DNA of 64,000 nucleotides, taken from contig NZ_CP151803.1 of assembly GCF_038446955.1 (NCBI RefSeq), forward strand, positions 5,766,001 to 5,830,000, written 5' to 3'. The position numbers and the translations under genes are program-made. The first letter of the stretch is position 1. Each line of letters opens with the position of its first letter. The notes under the pieces were generated by a model. It was not told where the DNA came from, did not search any database, and saw only the letters and a list, made by a program, of their open reading frames with translations. Below, in pieces: positions 1-8,052 of the stretch. The DNA comes from Pedobacter sp. FW305-3-2-15-E-R2A2 (GTDB taxonomy: Bacteria > Bacteroidota > Bacteroidia > Sphingobacteriales > Sphingobacteriaceae).

Positions 1-437
1 AACGTTCCATGGTCCTTGAATTCCAGCTGTAATCCTTGATTTCCTGAAATATTAAAAGCCTCCCCTTTTTGCCCGGTCCTGATCCCCCAGCCTCCATATT
101 CTCTAACCGGGCTATATTTTCTGAGGTAAGTTTTGTCGATCTTGTCCCAGGAATAATGTCTAAAGGAGCGGTGAAAAGGAAAAAATCTCACATAAATGCC
201 GTCCCTTTGAATTCGGGTTTCCAGTCGGAAGTTGAAGAACAGGATGTTCAACAAGAAAACAAATCCTGTGACTACTAAAAGTACAACATCCGTTGATGAC
301 AGATTCCCAAACTTCTCCCCCGCTACTATCTCCTTAAAAGCCGTAAAAACAAACAGTCCGTTTAAGCCGATCAAAATCAACCACAACCACCATTGATTAA
401 ACTTTTGCTTTTCTGAAAAAACAACCTCATTACTCAT
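1..437 (-). CDS. Two-helix membrane protein of unknown function, 3'-truncated by window edge
   Basis: An open frame runs leftward from an ATG at 437 and leaves the window without a stop, so about 145 residues are visible. Residues about 16-34 and 49-68 are hydrophobic helices (WWLWLILIGLNGLFVF and VVLLVVTGFVFLLNILFF). The soluble part that follows carries a basic stretch and then GGWGIRTGQKGEAFNISGN, the layout of small Bacteroidota membrane proteins with a PH-like soluble end. The start was chosen as the first ATG after a non-coding gap; a second ATG seven bases further in is out of frame. I do not recognise a function. The opposite-strand reading of this stretch is a shadow. Confidence 0.75.
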   Translation of the reverse strand, partial: MSNEVVFSEKQKFNQWWLWLILIGLNGLFVFTAFKEIVAGEKFGNLSSTDVVLLVVTGFVFLLNILFFNFRLETRIQRDGIYVRFFPFHRSFRHYSWDKIDKTYLRKYSPVREYGGWGIRTGQKGEAFNISGNQGLQLEFKDHGT

Positions 438-594
438 TTATATATCGTTTTATACAGGCAAGATACCGCATTACATTTTAAATTAACTACTCCGAACCAA
501 AAAATCATTTACCACTCAAATTGATTTCTATTATTAATTAAAACTGTACATTCGCCTTAACATCAATACCATCATACAAGAATTTAGTTCATTT
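438..594. other. Divergent intergenic region
   Basis: This AT-rich gap separates the leftward membrane protein gene from the rightward secreted protein gene. On the plus strand TACATTCG near 566 differs from the TAnnTTTG -7 element by one base. No exact promoter match or hairpin was seen. Confidence 0.3.
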
Positions 595-1068
595 ATGAAA
601 AATTACAGGCAAATATTACTCATAGTTAGTCTATTTTGTGTTTCCAACTTCGCTTTTTCTCAACAATTCAGTATTGATCAGCTGAGAAAATTTAATGAAA
701 TGGACTTAACCAGTTTTAGAAAGGAAATTAAGGAAGTACACAAATACAGCTATTACGACAAAACGGAAACAGAGGAATTTCGTTTATTTGAGTACGACAG
801 TCCTGATTACCTCAATAAAGTTTCAAAATTTGATTATTTGAAGGATAAAAGCTCAAATATGATTGAACTTTCAACAACAGATGAAAAGATCTTTGCCGCC
901 TACAAAAAAAACATCCTTAGCCTTGGCTATAAAGAAACAGGAACAGGTAAAATTCCCGGCGGAGAAGTATATAAAGACTACGTCAAGAAAGAATTGCGAC
1001 TGAGGCTGGTATTCCCGAAAGAAAACACAAAACCTCCGAAATCATATACGATCATCGTTCTAAAATAA
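595..1068 (+). CDS. Small secreted protein of unknown function
   Basis: 157 residues. The N-terminus is a clear Sec signal peptide (basic MKNYR, hydrophobic ILLIVSLFCVSNFAF, cleavage near FSQ/QF), so the mature protein is probably periplasmic. The rest is rich in Lys, Glu, Tyr and Phe (for example KYSYYDKTETEEFRLFEY) with no motif I can name. The last 91 bases overlap, in the opposite direction, the 3' end of the DUF6266 gene, so the two genes converge and share sequence. The signal peptide makes this frame credible; the function is unknown. Confidence 0.75.
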   Translation: MKNYRQILLIVSLFCVSNFAFSQQFSIDQLRKFNEMDLTSFRKEIKEVHKYSYYDKTETEEFRLFEYDSPDYLNKVSKFDYLKDKSSNMIELSTTDEKIFAAYKKNILSLGYKETGTGKIPGGEVYKDYVKKELRLRLVFPKENTKPPKSYTIIVLK

Positions 1069-1889
1069 GAGGATCTTCCTTTCGATATGACCTTGTCATA
1101 CAAAGGATCTACAAATGGCCGGATGTCCTTAACGATATCATTCTTCTCTGTTAGTCTCCTCTCTTCGTCAAGACAGGGATTTTGAAAGTCTTCTGCAGCC
1201 AATTCCGAAATCACTTCAGTTATTTCCCTCTCCTCTTTTAATATCGGCTCCGGGCCTTGCAATTTCATCCTTCCCAAATACTGGCTGTCCGACTGGCTAC
1301 ACCTGTCTCTAGCCACGACCCCAACATAAATATCAACTTCCCTTCCGATCAAATCTTCTGAAAGCATCAACACCTCTGTTCCGGTACTCCTGAAACTACC
1401 TGTACTTTGACAACAGGCTTTCCTACCCTCCATATCTATCGCCAACAGCATCACCTGATCATAAGAAGAACCACCTTCAACAAGGGAAGGATCCCAGTTA
1501 AAGCGCAAGACCTCCTCACTTTCCTGTACGACCGAAGCTCCCGTTAAACCAGCAAGATTCCCTCCGCTGATCTTAAACGAAGCCGGATCAATGTAATCTC
1601 CTTCCCCGACTGTTTTAAGGGCAAACTGTCTGTTATAGGAAAGGGCAGCACGCATCCCTCCGCTCTTTGTCCAATAATCTTTGAATCCAACGCTAACTAA
1701 TCCTTTAATCGCGTTTAAGACTTCCTGCACCAGCTTAAACCGGCTCCTGTTTTTCAATTCGTTTGCTGTGGGAGGAGCAGTTCGCTCGGGTAAACTCCTC
1801 ATCCGGTCAATACCATATAAGGTATAACCGACCACAGGGCCTACTTTTCCACTGAAACCACCCAATATCCCATTTGTAATTCTTGCCAT
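978..1889 (-). CDS. DUF6266 family protein with extended C-terminus
   Basis: 303 residues. The start MARITNGILGGFSGKVGPVV matches the hallmark of DUF6266 proteins (an opening like MARIxNGxxGGFSGKxGxVVGY), which are common in Sphingobacteriaceae and have no known function. Family members I recall are about 200-220 residues and end after a strand-rich half resembling residues 105-210 here. This copy continues about 90 residues further, through an acidic stretch (LKEEREITEVISELAAED), and its last 30 residues are read antisense to the end of the secreted protein gene. The ancestral stop may have been lost, or the extension may be a natural linker. There is no signal peptide. No operon partner is visible. 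Confidence 0.8.
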   Translation of the reverse strand: MARITNGILGGFSGKVGPVVGYTLYGIDRMRSLPERTAPPTANELKNRSRFKLVQEVLNAIKGLVSVGFKDYWTKSGGMRAALSYNRQFALKTVGEGDYIDPASFKISGGNLAGLTGASVVQESEEVLRFNWDPSLVEGGSSYDQVMLLAIDMEGRKACCQSTGSFRSTGTEVLMLSEDLIGREVDIYVGVVARDRCSQSDSQYLGRMKLQGPEPILKEEREITEVISELAAEDFQNPCLDEERRLTEKNDIVKDIRPFVDPLYDKVISKGRSSYFRTMIVYDFGGFVFSFGNTSLSRNSFLT

Positions 1890-2070
1890 AATACTTTATT
1901 TAAATTAATGTCTTACCAAGACTATACCTGTTTCGGGGTTTAATCACAGGCAGCAGGCTATTTACACGTTGTCTACCCGCTGTTTACACGTTCGCAAGCG
2001 TGCCTCCACCGAGTATAGACCTGGTATACACCTAATAGAGAACCTGATACCGGGAAACTTGTCAGCCGCA
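1890..2070. repeat. Intergenic region with two TTTACACGTT direct repeats
   Basis: The decamer TTTACACGTT occurs at 1961-1970 and again at 1983-1992, a 22-bp period or about two helical turns, upstream of the leftward DUF6266 gene. It may be a paired regulator site. The rest shows no gene I can support. Confidence 0.35.
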
Positions 2071-2270
2071 AGATACGAAGCAAAACCCTTCCTGAAGCTG
2101 GATAAGAATTGCCATTTCATTTGGTTACCCACCATAATCACCGAAATTATACCATTAAAGAGACTGCCTATCAGCTCAACTTCGAAGATCCTGGCTATTT
2201 CTCCGGATTTTTCAAAAAAAAAACAGGCCTGAGCCCTGAAAAATTTAAAGCTTCAGCAGCGTTAAAGTAA
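2071..2270 (+). pseudogene. AraC family regulator remnant (C-terminal HTH, frameshifted)
   Basis: The frame ending in the stop at 2268-2270 reads YTIKETAYQLNFEDPGYFSG and then FFKKKTGLSPEKFK, the unmistakable second helix-turn-helix and tail of an AraC/XylS regulator. Just upstream, in a different frame, RYEAKPFLK (2071-2097) fits the inter-helix segment usually seen as RxxEAKRLL. The DNA-binding domain is therefore broken by a frameshift, and no N-terminal domain is present. The remnant lies 11 bp before the Crp/Fnr gene. An open frame at 1969-2232 covers this stretch but does not encode the AraC tail in frame. Confidence 0.7.
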
Positions 2271-2305
2271 GATCTTTATATTTGCTGAAACATCGACCTA
2301 TACGA

Positions 2306-2872
2306 ATGGAAACCCTCAAAAAGATCATTACTGATATTGCTGCAATTTCTGAATCCTCAGCCCAAAAGCTGTGTGACCTTTTTGAGGAGGTTCATTACCC
2401 TAAATCTCATCTCCTGTTTCGTCAGCATGAAATGGACCCTACCCTTTATGTCATCAAATCTGGAATTGCCCGGGCCTATTACCGGACCGACGACAGTGAT
2501 GTTACCTTTTGGTTTGGGACAGAAGGTAGTGCTGTGGTTTCCTACAATAGCTATATCAATCAGACTCCGGGATATGAAAGCATCGAACTGCTGGAAGATA
2601 CGGTCCTCTATCGTCTGGAACATCGGCACCTTGGTGCTTTATATGAGACCGATATTGAAATCGCCAACTGGGGACGAAAACTGATGGAAAAAGAAATCAT
2701 TCTGGTAGAAGAAAGGCTCATTTCCAGGTTATTGCTCAATGCCACACAACGCTACAAAAACCTGATGGACCATCAGCCGGAACTGTTGCAAAGGGTTCAG
2801 TTGACCTATATCGCTTCTTATCTGGGAATTACTCCCGTTTCTTTAAGCAGGATCAGGGCCGAAATCCGATAA
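2306..2872 (+). CDS. Crp/Fnr family transcriptional regulator
   Basis: About 188 residues from METLKKII; an upstream in-frame ATG at 2282 would add eight residues (MLKHRPIR), which are unlike the family. The first 120 residues form a cyclic-nucleotide-binding-like beta barrel (FRQHEMDPTLYVIKSGIARA), the middle a long dimer helix (ANWGRKLMEKEIILVEERLI). The C-terminus carries a winged helix whose recognition part is LTYIASYLGITPVSLSRIR, the usual ending of Bacteroidota Crp/Fnr proteins. The effector is unknown and no iron-sulfur cysteine cluster is seen. The next gene, 114 bp downstream on the same strand, is an SMR exporter, so this regulator may control it. Confidence 0.9.
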   Translation: METLKKIITDIAAISESSAQKLCDLFEEVHYPKSHLLFRQHEMDPTLYVIKSGIARAYYRTDDSDVTFWFGTEGSAVVSYNSYINQTPGYESIELLEDTVLYRLEHRHLGALYETDIEIANWGRKLMEKEIILVEERLISRLLLNATQRYKNLMDHQPELLQRVQLTYIASYLGITPVSLSRIRAEIR

Positions 2873-2985
2873 TTTCTTATCATTTGTTTAGTTTGCTTTC
2901 CAGCCCAATTGCGGAACTTTGTCGGAGAATTTAGCAGCAATTAATGCTGTATTGCAAACCAATAAACACAAAGAACACCAATATT

Positions 2986-3315
2986 ATGAGCTGGATATTA
3001 TTAATTTTAGGAGGCCTTTTCGAAGTCGCTTTTGCTTCCTGTCTTGGAAAAATGAAAGAAACAACAGGAAACGCCGCTCTCATGTGGGGAACAGGCTTCG
3101 TGGTTTGTCTGGTCATCAGTATGGGGCTATTAATTAAAGCCACACAAACCTTGCCTATTGGAACTGCTTATGCAGTATGGACAGGTATTGGCGCTGTAGG
3201 AACAGTGCTGGTTGGGATCTTTGTATTCCAGGAGCCGGCTACCTTCTGGCGTATTGTTTTCATTACGACACTGATCTGTTCGATCATTGGATTAAAAGCC
3301 GTTTCTTCTCATTAA
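2986..3315 (+). CDS. sugE: SMR family exporter (SugE/Gdx-like)
   Basis: About 109 residues from MSWILLILGGLFEVAFASCL, the typical opening of small multidrug resistance proteins; an upstream in-frame ATG at 2944 would add 14 polar residues and is disfavoured. Four transmembrane helices are visible. The membrane-embedded Glu that binds protons and substrate is in LFEVAF (residue 13), and the PIGTAYAVWTGIGA signature of helix 3 is intact. The GG/GE opening and WTGIGA resemble the guanidinium-exporting SugE/Gdx branch more than EmrE, although substrate cannot be decided from sequence. A strong convergent terminator follows. Regulation by the preceding Crp/Fnr protein is plausible. Confidence 0.9.
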   Translation: MSWILLILGGLFEVAFASCLGKMKETTGNAALMWGTGFVVCLVISMGLLIKATQTLPIGTAYAVWTGIGAVGTVLVGIFVFQEPATFWRIVFITTLICSIIGLKAVSSH

Positions 3316-3355
3316 TATCTTAGGATTATAAGACTGAATTTGCAAGGCACTGAAT

Positions 3356-3408
3356 TTGTATAGGCTTTGCTCCTGACCAGGGTGTTGTCAGGGGCAGAGC
3401 CTATACAA
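3356..3408. terminator. Bidirectional terminator hairpin
   Basis: Two 22-base arms (3356-3377 and 3387-3408) pair fully, with two G-T wobbles, around a 9-base loop. It lies between the converging sugE-like and holA genes. The T-tracts on either side are short (GAATTTG on the left, AATTTA on the right), so it may act mainly as a stable mRNA end for both genes. Confidence 0.75.
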
Positions 3409-3429
3409 TTTACGGACAATTGCTGTCCT

Positions 3430-4455
3430 TTAATGGATCATTTTAAAGAGTAATTCCTTCAACAGCTCTCCGTCGGTGATGTTTCCGGTACTGTCCACCC
3501 CTTTACTTTTCAAGTCATACTCCCTCAAAAGGCTAATGATATCGAAAGTTTTAGGCAGGCTATAACTGCGTGCTGCCGTTTCAAAATCTTTCACAAAATA
3601 GGGGTTCACGCCCAGTTCTTTTGCTGCATCTCCTTTATTCGGCAAATAATGGTATTTGAGAATCTTGGAGAAATACGCATTCAGATTGGCCATGACCATC
3701 ACCATCGGATTGGCTTTAGGATTGTCGGCAAAATAGTTGATGATCTGATTGCACTTCAAAACGTTTTTTACCGCCAGTGCTTTTTGCAATTCAAAAACAT
3801 TATATTCTTTACTGATCCCTATATTTCTTTGAATCAGATCGGTATCAATGGTCACTTCCTTACCGATATTCAGCATTAGCTTTTCTACCTCATTGGCGAT
3901 CTTGGAAAGGTCGGCGCCCAGGTATTCGGCCATTAAGGCGGAAGCTTGGGGGGCAATCTTATACCCTTTCTCTTTTACGAAATCGTCGATCCATGCGGCA
4001 AGCTTATAATCGCGCACCAGTTCCGACTGAAATACCAGCCCGTTTTTATCGATCGACTTATAAATCTTCTTCCGCTTATCAAAGTTGGCATATTTATACC
4101 CGAGCACGAGAATGGTGCTGGGCATCGGTTTTTCAAAATAACTCTGAACAAACTCTGCCTCTTTACTGCTTCCTTCCGTTTCTTTGGCCCATTTCAGGTC
4201 CTGCGCTTCTTTCACGACAATCAGTTGGTAATCTGACATCATGGGATAACGTTTAGCCGCATTCATGACGGCAGCCATATCTGTATCCTTACCATACAGC
4301 ACCGTTTGATTGAACCCTTTTTCCATATCACTCAAAATATGCTCTTCCATATAATGAATAATCTGGTCTATGTAATAGGGCTCTTCACCATGTAACAGGT
4401 AAACAGGTTTAAACTTTCTGGCTTTAATGTCTTTGATTATGTCGGCAGCACTCAT
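3430..4455 (-). CDS. holA: DNA polymerase III subunit delta
   Basis: 341 residues from MSAADIIKDIKARKFKPVYL, the usual start of Bacteroidota HolA. It is the clamp-loader subunit that opens the beta clamp. The N-terminal AAA+-like domain shows FKPVYLLHGEEPYYIDQI with a degenerate, non-hydrolysing P-loop as in the family, followed by the helical lid (LGADLSKIANEVEKLML) and the C-terminal collar domain. A longer frame starting at a TTG (4467) would place the start on the -7 element TACATTTG (4465-4472), so the ATG at 4455 is preferred. Only 9 nt separate that element from the ATG. It is divergent from the HsdR_N-type gene. Confidence 0.95.
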   Translation of the reverse strand: MSAADIIKDIKARKFKPVYLLHGEEPYYIDQIIHYMEEHILSDMEKGFNQTVLYGKDTDMAAVMNAAKRYPMMSDYQLIVVKEAQDLKWAKETEGSSKEAEFVQSYFEKPMPSTILVLGYKYANFDKRKKIYKSIDKNGLVFQSELVRDYKLAAWIDDFVKEKGYKIAPQASALMAEYLGADLSKIANEVEKLMLNIGKEVTIDTDLIQRNIGISKEYNVFELQKALAVKNVLKCNQIINYFADNPKANPMVMVMANLNAYFSKILKYHYLPNKGDAAKELGVNPYFVKDFETAARSYSLPKTFDIISLLREYDLKSKGVDSTGNITDGELLKELLFKMIH

Positions 4456-4464
4456 ATATTTATC

Positions 4465-4472
4465 CAAATGTA
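4465..4472 (-). promoter_or_regulatory. holA -7 promoter element TACATTTG
   Basis: Exact match to the Bacteroidota TAnnTTTG element on the minus strand, 9 nt before the holA ATG, implying a leaderless or near-leaderless message. No TTG -33 box at the usual spacing is evident. Confidence 0.6.
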
Positions 4473-4498
4473 ACGGCTAAAAACTAAATATTAAAGGT

Positions 4499-4506
4499 TA
4501 TTTTTG
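4499..4506 (+). promoter_or_regulatory. -7 promoter element TATTTTTG for the HsdR_N-type gene
   Basis: Exact TAnnTTTG match ending 5 nt before the ATG at 4512, again implying a leaderless transcript. It is back to back with the holA promoter; the two start codons are only 56 bp apart. Confidence 0.6.
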
Positions 4507-4511
4507 CACAA

Positions 4512-4973
4512 ATGGCATTTACCCCTACCGCATTGAACCTTCCTGAGTATCCTTTTAAAATTACACTAAAGGACAACAGGCATTTTATCTTTGATGAAAT
4601 CCGTAAAAAGCACCTCGTGCTGACCCCTGAAGAATGGGTGAGGCAACATTTCATTCAGTATCTTATTCTTGAAAAAAAATTCCCCAAAACACTGATCCAG
4701 ATTGAGGGAGGATTGAACCTGAACCAGCTGCAAAAACGAAGTGACATCGTTATTTTTAATACCTCCGGAGAAAGATTGATGGTGATTGAATGTAAAGCGC
4801 CATCGGTAAACATCACACAAGCGGTATTTGATCAGGCATCCCGCTACAATTCTGTTTATAAAGCCAAATGGCTGGTGGTGACCAACGGGCTGAAACATTG
4901 TTATGCCCAGATTGACCATATTGCAGAGCGATTCCAGTTTAGCCCTGAGTTACCGGAATACCTGCAGCTCTAA
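4512..4973 (+). CDS. Type I restriction HsdR N-terminal-like PD-(D/E)xK protein
   Basis: 153 residues, the length of a lone HsdR_N_2 domain. The nuclease core is visible: E (IEGGLNLN), D in KRSDIVIF, and ExK in LMVIECKAPS, followed by helices and VVTNGLKH, as in the N-terminal nuclease part of type I restriction HsdR subunits. No helicase domain, HsdM or HsdS lies nearby. From memory, this gene sits beside holA in many Bacteroidota, so it is probably a core gene with a DNA-maintenance role and not part of a restriction system. Its promoter overlaps the holA control region head to head. Confidence 0.85.
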   Translation: MAFTPTALNLPEYPFKITLKDNRHFIFDEIRKKHLVLTPEEWVRQHFIQYLILEKKFPKTLIQIEGGLNLNQLQKRSDIVIFNTSGERLMVIECKAPSVNITQAVFDQASRYNSVYKAKWLVVTNGLKHCYAQIDHIAERFQFSPELPEYLQL

Positions 4974-5037
4974 GCATCCTCCAGGAAAAAGCCCTTCCTT
5001 TTTAATAAATTTATCCGGAGGAGCTTCATTTTAGTAT

Positions 5038-5045
5038 TACCTTTG
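5038..5045 (+). promoter_or_regulatory. -7 promoter element TACCTTTG for the 73-aa gene
   Basis: Exact TAnnTTTG match only 4 nt before the ATG at 5050, so translation probably starts at or next to the transcript 5' end. Confidence 0.55.
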
Positions 5046-5049
5046 TCAA

Positions 5050-5271
5050 ATGACAGTTCCTGAATTAGAAGATTATTTTTCCGGCATAAACTTACCCCAA
5101 ACCCTGGAGCTTTATCCGGGAACAAAACTCAATGATGTGGCACAATGTGTAGATACACATCTTACTGTACTGAAAATCTATGGCAACATCAGGCCCTATG
5201 AATGTTTCTACGACAGGCTCCTAAAAATCAAAGAAATGGTAGAAAAGGAACAGGAAAACTCCGAAGAATAA
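5050..5271 (+). CDS. Small acidic protein, probably DUF6965 family
   Basis: 73 residues with no signal peptide or membrane segment. The pattern ELEDYFSGINLPQTLELYPG, then VxxHLTVLK and a PYECFYDRLLKIKE helix, resembles a small Bacteroidota family that I believe is DUF6965; the name is from memory and not certain. The function is unknown. A TAnnTTTG element four bases upstream and an intrinsic terminator downstream make it a complete single-gene unit. Confidence 0.75.
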   Translation: MTVPELEDYFSGINLPQTLELYPGTKLNDVAQCVDTHLTVLKIYGNIRPYECFYDRLLKIKEMVEKEQENSEE

Positions 5272-5315
5272 AAAGAAGAACAGAAAGAAAACTTAAAGAC
5301 AAGCAGAACACCCAT

Positions 5316-5345
5316 AAAAAAAGACAACCCTAAAGTTGTCTTTTT
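5316..5345. terminator. Bidirectional intrinsic terminator
   Basis: GACAAC (5323-5328) pairs with GTTGTC (5335-5340), flanked by a run of seven A on the left and five T on the right, so it works both ways: after the 73-aa gene and after valS. Confidence 0.85.
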
Positions 5346-5382
5346 CATTTGATCTTATTTATGATAAAAGAATCCTGAGCAA

Positions 5383-8052
5383 TTAACCCAGAGATTCGAT
5401 CTGTCCTACAATAATGCTGATTTTAGCTTCTGCATCTGCTTTTTTATTCCGTTCGTTCTGAATGATCTCCGGCTTCGCATTCTGAACAAAACGTTCATTG
5501 CTGAGCTTTGCATCAACAGACTTCAGGAAGCCTTGCAGGTAAACTAATTCTACGTTTAAGCGTTCCTTTTCTGCTGCTACATCGATCGTTTCGTTCAACT
5601 GGATAAAGAACTCATCGTTCCCCACCATAAAGCTGGCAGCTCCGGCAATCTTATCATTTACAAACTCTACTTCATTGATATTCGCCAGTTTGAAAATGAT
5701 GTTCATCCATTTCTCATAATCCAGTCCCGAGTTGACCTTAATGTTTAAAGGCAAAGCTTCTTTAGGTGAGATCTGTTTGGTATTACGTACGTTTCTGATC
5801 TCTGCAACAAGGCCTTTCACAACTTCAACCTCTTTCAGCAACGCTGCATCAGCCGTTCCTACAACCGGATAAGCAGCAACGATACAGCAGTCCATCTCCC
5901 CTTTTTCACCAAACAATTCATCATGCCATAATTCTTCCGTAAGGAAAGGCATATATGGATGTAATAAAGTCAAAATCTTCTCAAAGAAACCAATGGTCAC
6001 TTTCAATGTTTCCGCATCAATAGGATGCTGATAAGCAGGCTTCACCATTTCCAGATACCAGGCACAGAAATCATCCCACACCAGTTTGTAAGAAGCCATC
6101 AATGCCTCAGATAAACGATATTGTTTGAAGTTATCCTCAATCTCAGCCAATGCTTCATTAAAGCGGTTCTCAAACCATAAGATCGCCTGCGCATTAGGAT
6201 TAGCCAGGTTTTCATCCACTTCCCATCCTTTAACCAGACGGAAAGCATTCCAGATCTTATTGGCAAAGTTCCTGCCCTGCTCGCAATAGCTCTCATCAAA
6301 CATGAGGTCATTCCCCGCAGGAGAACACAACAACATTCCTACCCTTACCCCATCAGCACCATATTTTTCAATCAGGCCAATCGGATCAGGTGAATTGCCC
6401 AGAGATTTAGACATCTTACGTCCTTGTTTATCTCTTACAATACCAGTCAGGTATACATTGTTGAAAGGTTTCTTTCCACGGAACTCATGTCCGGCCATGA
6501 TCATCCTCGCTACCCAGAAGAATAAAATCTCCGGAGCAGTAACCAGGTCATTGGTCGGATAGTAATAGTTGATCTCCGCATTGTCCGGATTTCTGATGCC
6601 ATCAAAAACCGAGATCGGCCATAACCAGGCAGAGAACCAGGTATCCATTACATCAGGATCCTGTTTCACAAACGGAGCCAGCTGATGCTTAAAGCCCGTA
6701 GCTTCCGTCGCAGTAAATACACCATCAATATCTTTAAGCTTTAAAAATTCATCTAAAGCCGCTTCTTTAGTCTTCGCAACAACCCAGTTTCCCTGGTCGT
6801 CATACCATACCGGAATCTGGTGTCCCCACCATAACTGCCTGCTGATATTCCAATCCCGGACATTCTCCATCCAATGACGGTAAGTATTTCCAAATTTCTC
6901 CGGAATCAACTTTATATCACCGTTTAACACATCTTCCAGCGCTGGCTTAGCCATCTCATCCATCTTACAGAACCATTGTAAAGACAATTTCGGCTCAATG
7001 GCCACATCCGTACGTTCCGAAAAACCAATCTGAGATTTATAATCTTCGACTTTTTCCAAATGTCCGGCCTCATCCAATAACACCGCAATTTTCTTTCTCG
7101 CGATGAAACGGTCCTCACCAACAAGGATTACCGCCAGCTCATTTAAAGTACCATCGTCATTTAAGATGTCAATTACCGGAAGTTTGTGCTTAACCCCAAG
7201 TTCATAATCGTTTAAATCATGCGCAGGAGTAACCTTCAAACATCCAGTTCCAAAGTCCATCGTCACGTACTCATCCTCAATCACAGGAATCTCCCTGTTG
7301 ATCAATGGAACAAATACTTTTTTCCCCTTCAGGTGGGTATAACGCTCATCATTCGGATTGATACAAATTGCAGCATCCGCCATGATCGTCTCCGGACGCG
7401 TTGTCGCAATGGTCAGGAATTCCTGATCATTCGTACCCGCAACGGTATATTTGATATAGTATAATTTCTGATTTACCTCTTTACGGATCACCTCCTCGTC
7501 GGAAACGGCAGTCTTACCCGCAGGATCCCAGTTCACCATCCTTATACCACGGTAAATTCTTCCTTGCTTATGCAAATGAATGAAACAGTCAATCACCGCC
7601 TCAGACATCCCTTCGTCCATCGTAAAACGAGTCCGCTCCCAATCACAGGAAGCACCCAGCTTTTTCAATTGCTCCAGAATAATGCCTCCGTACTTCTCCT
7701 TCCACTCCCAGGCATATTTCAGAAACTCTTCCCTGCTCAGGTCCTTCTTCTCAATACCCCGCTCCTTCAACATCGCCACAACCTTCGCCTCTGTAGCGAT
7801 AGAAGCATGGTCTGTACCAGGTACCCAACATGCATTCTTTCCCTGCATCCTCGCCCTGCGGACCAAGACATCCTGAATCGTATTGTTCAACATGTGTCCC
7901 ATGTGTAAAACACCCGTCACATTGGGCGGTGGGATTACAATAGTGTAAGGCTCGCGCTCATCCGGCTCAGAATGGAAAAAGTTCTTTGACATCCAGTAGC
8001 TATACCATTTATCTTCAGTCGCCGCCGGGTCGTATTTTGTAGAAATGCTCAT
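5383..8052 (-). CDS. valS: Valine--tRNA ligase
   Basis: 889 residues from MSISTKYDPAATEDKWYSYW. A longer frame starting at 8208 would add 52 unrelated residues and span the promoter, so it was rejected. It is a class I synthetase that charges tRNA(Val). The HIGH motif is HMGH (about residues 50-53, in PPPNVTGVLHMGHML), KMSKS is present in GRKMSKSLGNSPDP near residue 545, the CP1 editing domain lies between them (TTRPETIMAD), and the C-terminal coiled-coil arm typical of ValRS ends the protein. The length is normal. A TAnnTTTG promoter lies 41 nt upstream. Confidence 0.98.
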   Translation of the reverse strand: MSISTKYDPAATEDKWYSYWMSKNFFHSEPDEREPYTIVIPPPNVTGVLHMGHMLNNTIQDVLVRRARMQGKNACWVPGTDHASIATEAKVVAMLKERGIEKKDLSREEFLKYAWEWKEKYGGIILEQLKKLGASCDWERTRFTMDEGMSEAVIDCFIHLHKQGRIYRGIRMVNWDPAGKTAVSDEEVIRKEVNQKLYYIKYTVAGTNDQEFLTIATTRPETIMADAAICINPNDERYTHLKGKKVFVPLINREIPVIEDEYVTMDFGTGCLKVTPAHDLNDYELGVKHKLPVIDILNDDGTLNELAVILVGEDRFIARKKIAVLLDEAGHLEKVEDYKSQIGFSERTDVAIEPKLSLQWFCKMDEMAKPALEDVLNGDIKLIPEKFGNTYRHWMENVRDWNISRQLWWGHQIPVWYDDQGNWVVAKTKEAALDEFLKLKDIDGVFTATEATGFKHQLAPFVKQDPDVMDTWFSAWLWPISVFDGIRNPDNAEINYYYPTNDLVTAPEILFFWVARMIMAGHEFRGKKPFNNVYLTGIVRDKQGRKMSKSLGNSPDPIGLIEKYGADGVRVGMLLCSPAGNDLMFDESYCEQGRNFANKIWNAFRLVKGWEVDENLANPNAQAILWFENRFNEALAEIEDNFKQYRLSEALMASYKLVWDDFCAWYLEMVKPAYQHPIDAETLKVTIGFFEKILTLLHPYMPFLTEELWHDELFGEKGEMDCCIVAAYPVVGTADAALLKEVEVVKGLVAEIRNVRNTKQISPKEALPLNIKVNSGLDYEKWMNIIFKLANINEVEFVNDKIAGAASFMVGNDEFFIQLNETIDVAAEKERLNVELVYLQGFLKSVDAKLSNERFVQNAKPEIIQNERNKKADAEAKISIIVGQIESLG

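Noticed and set aside
1969..2232. 87-codon open frame on the plus strand
   Set aside because: It overlaps the AraC remnant, but the recognisable AraC tail is in another frame, so this frame is a by-product of the decay.
4512..4973. Restriction-modification system
   Set aside because: Only the HsdR_N-like nuclease domain is present, with no HsdM, HsdS or helicase, and the holA neighbourhood suggests a core gene.
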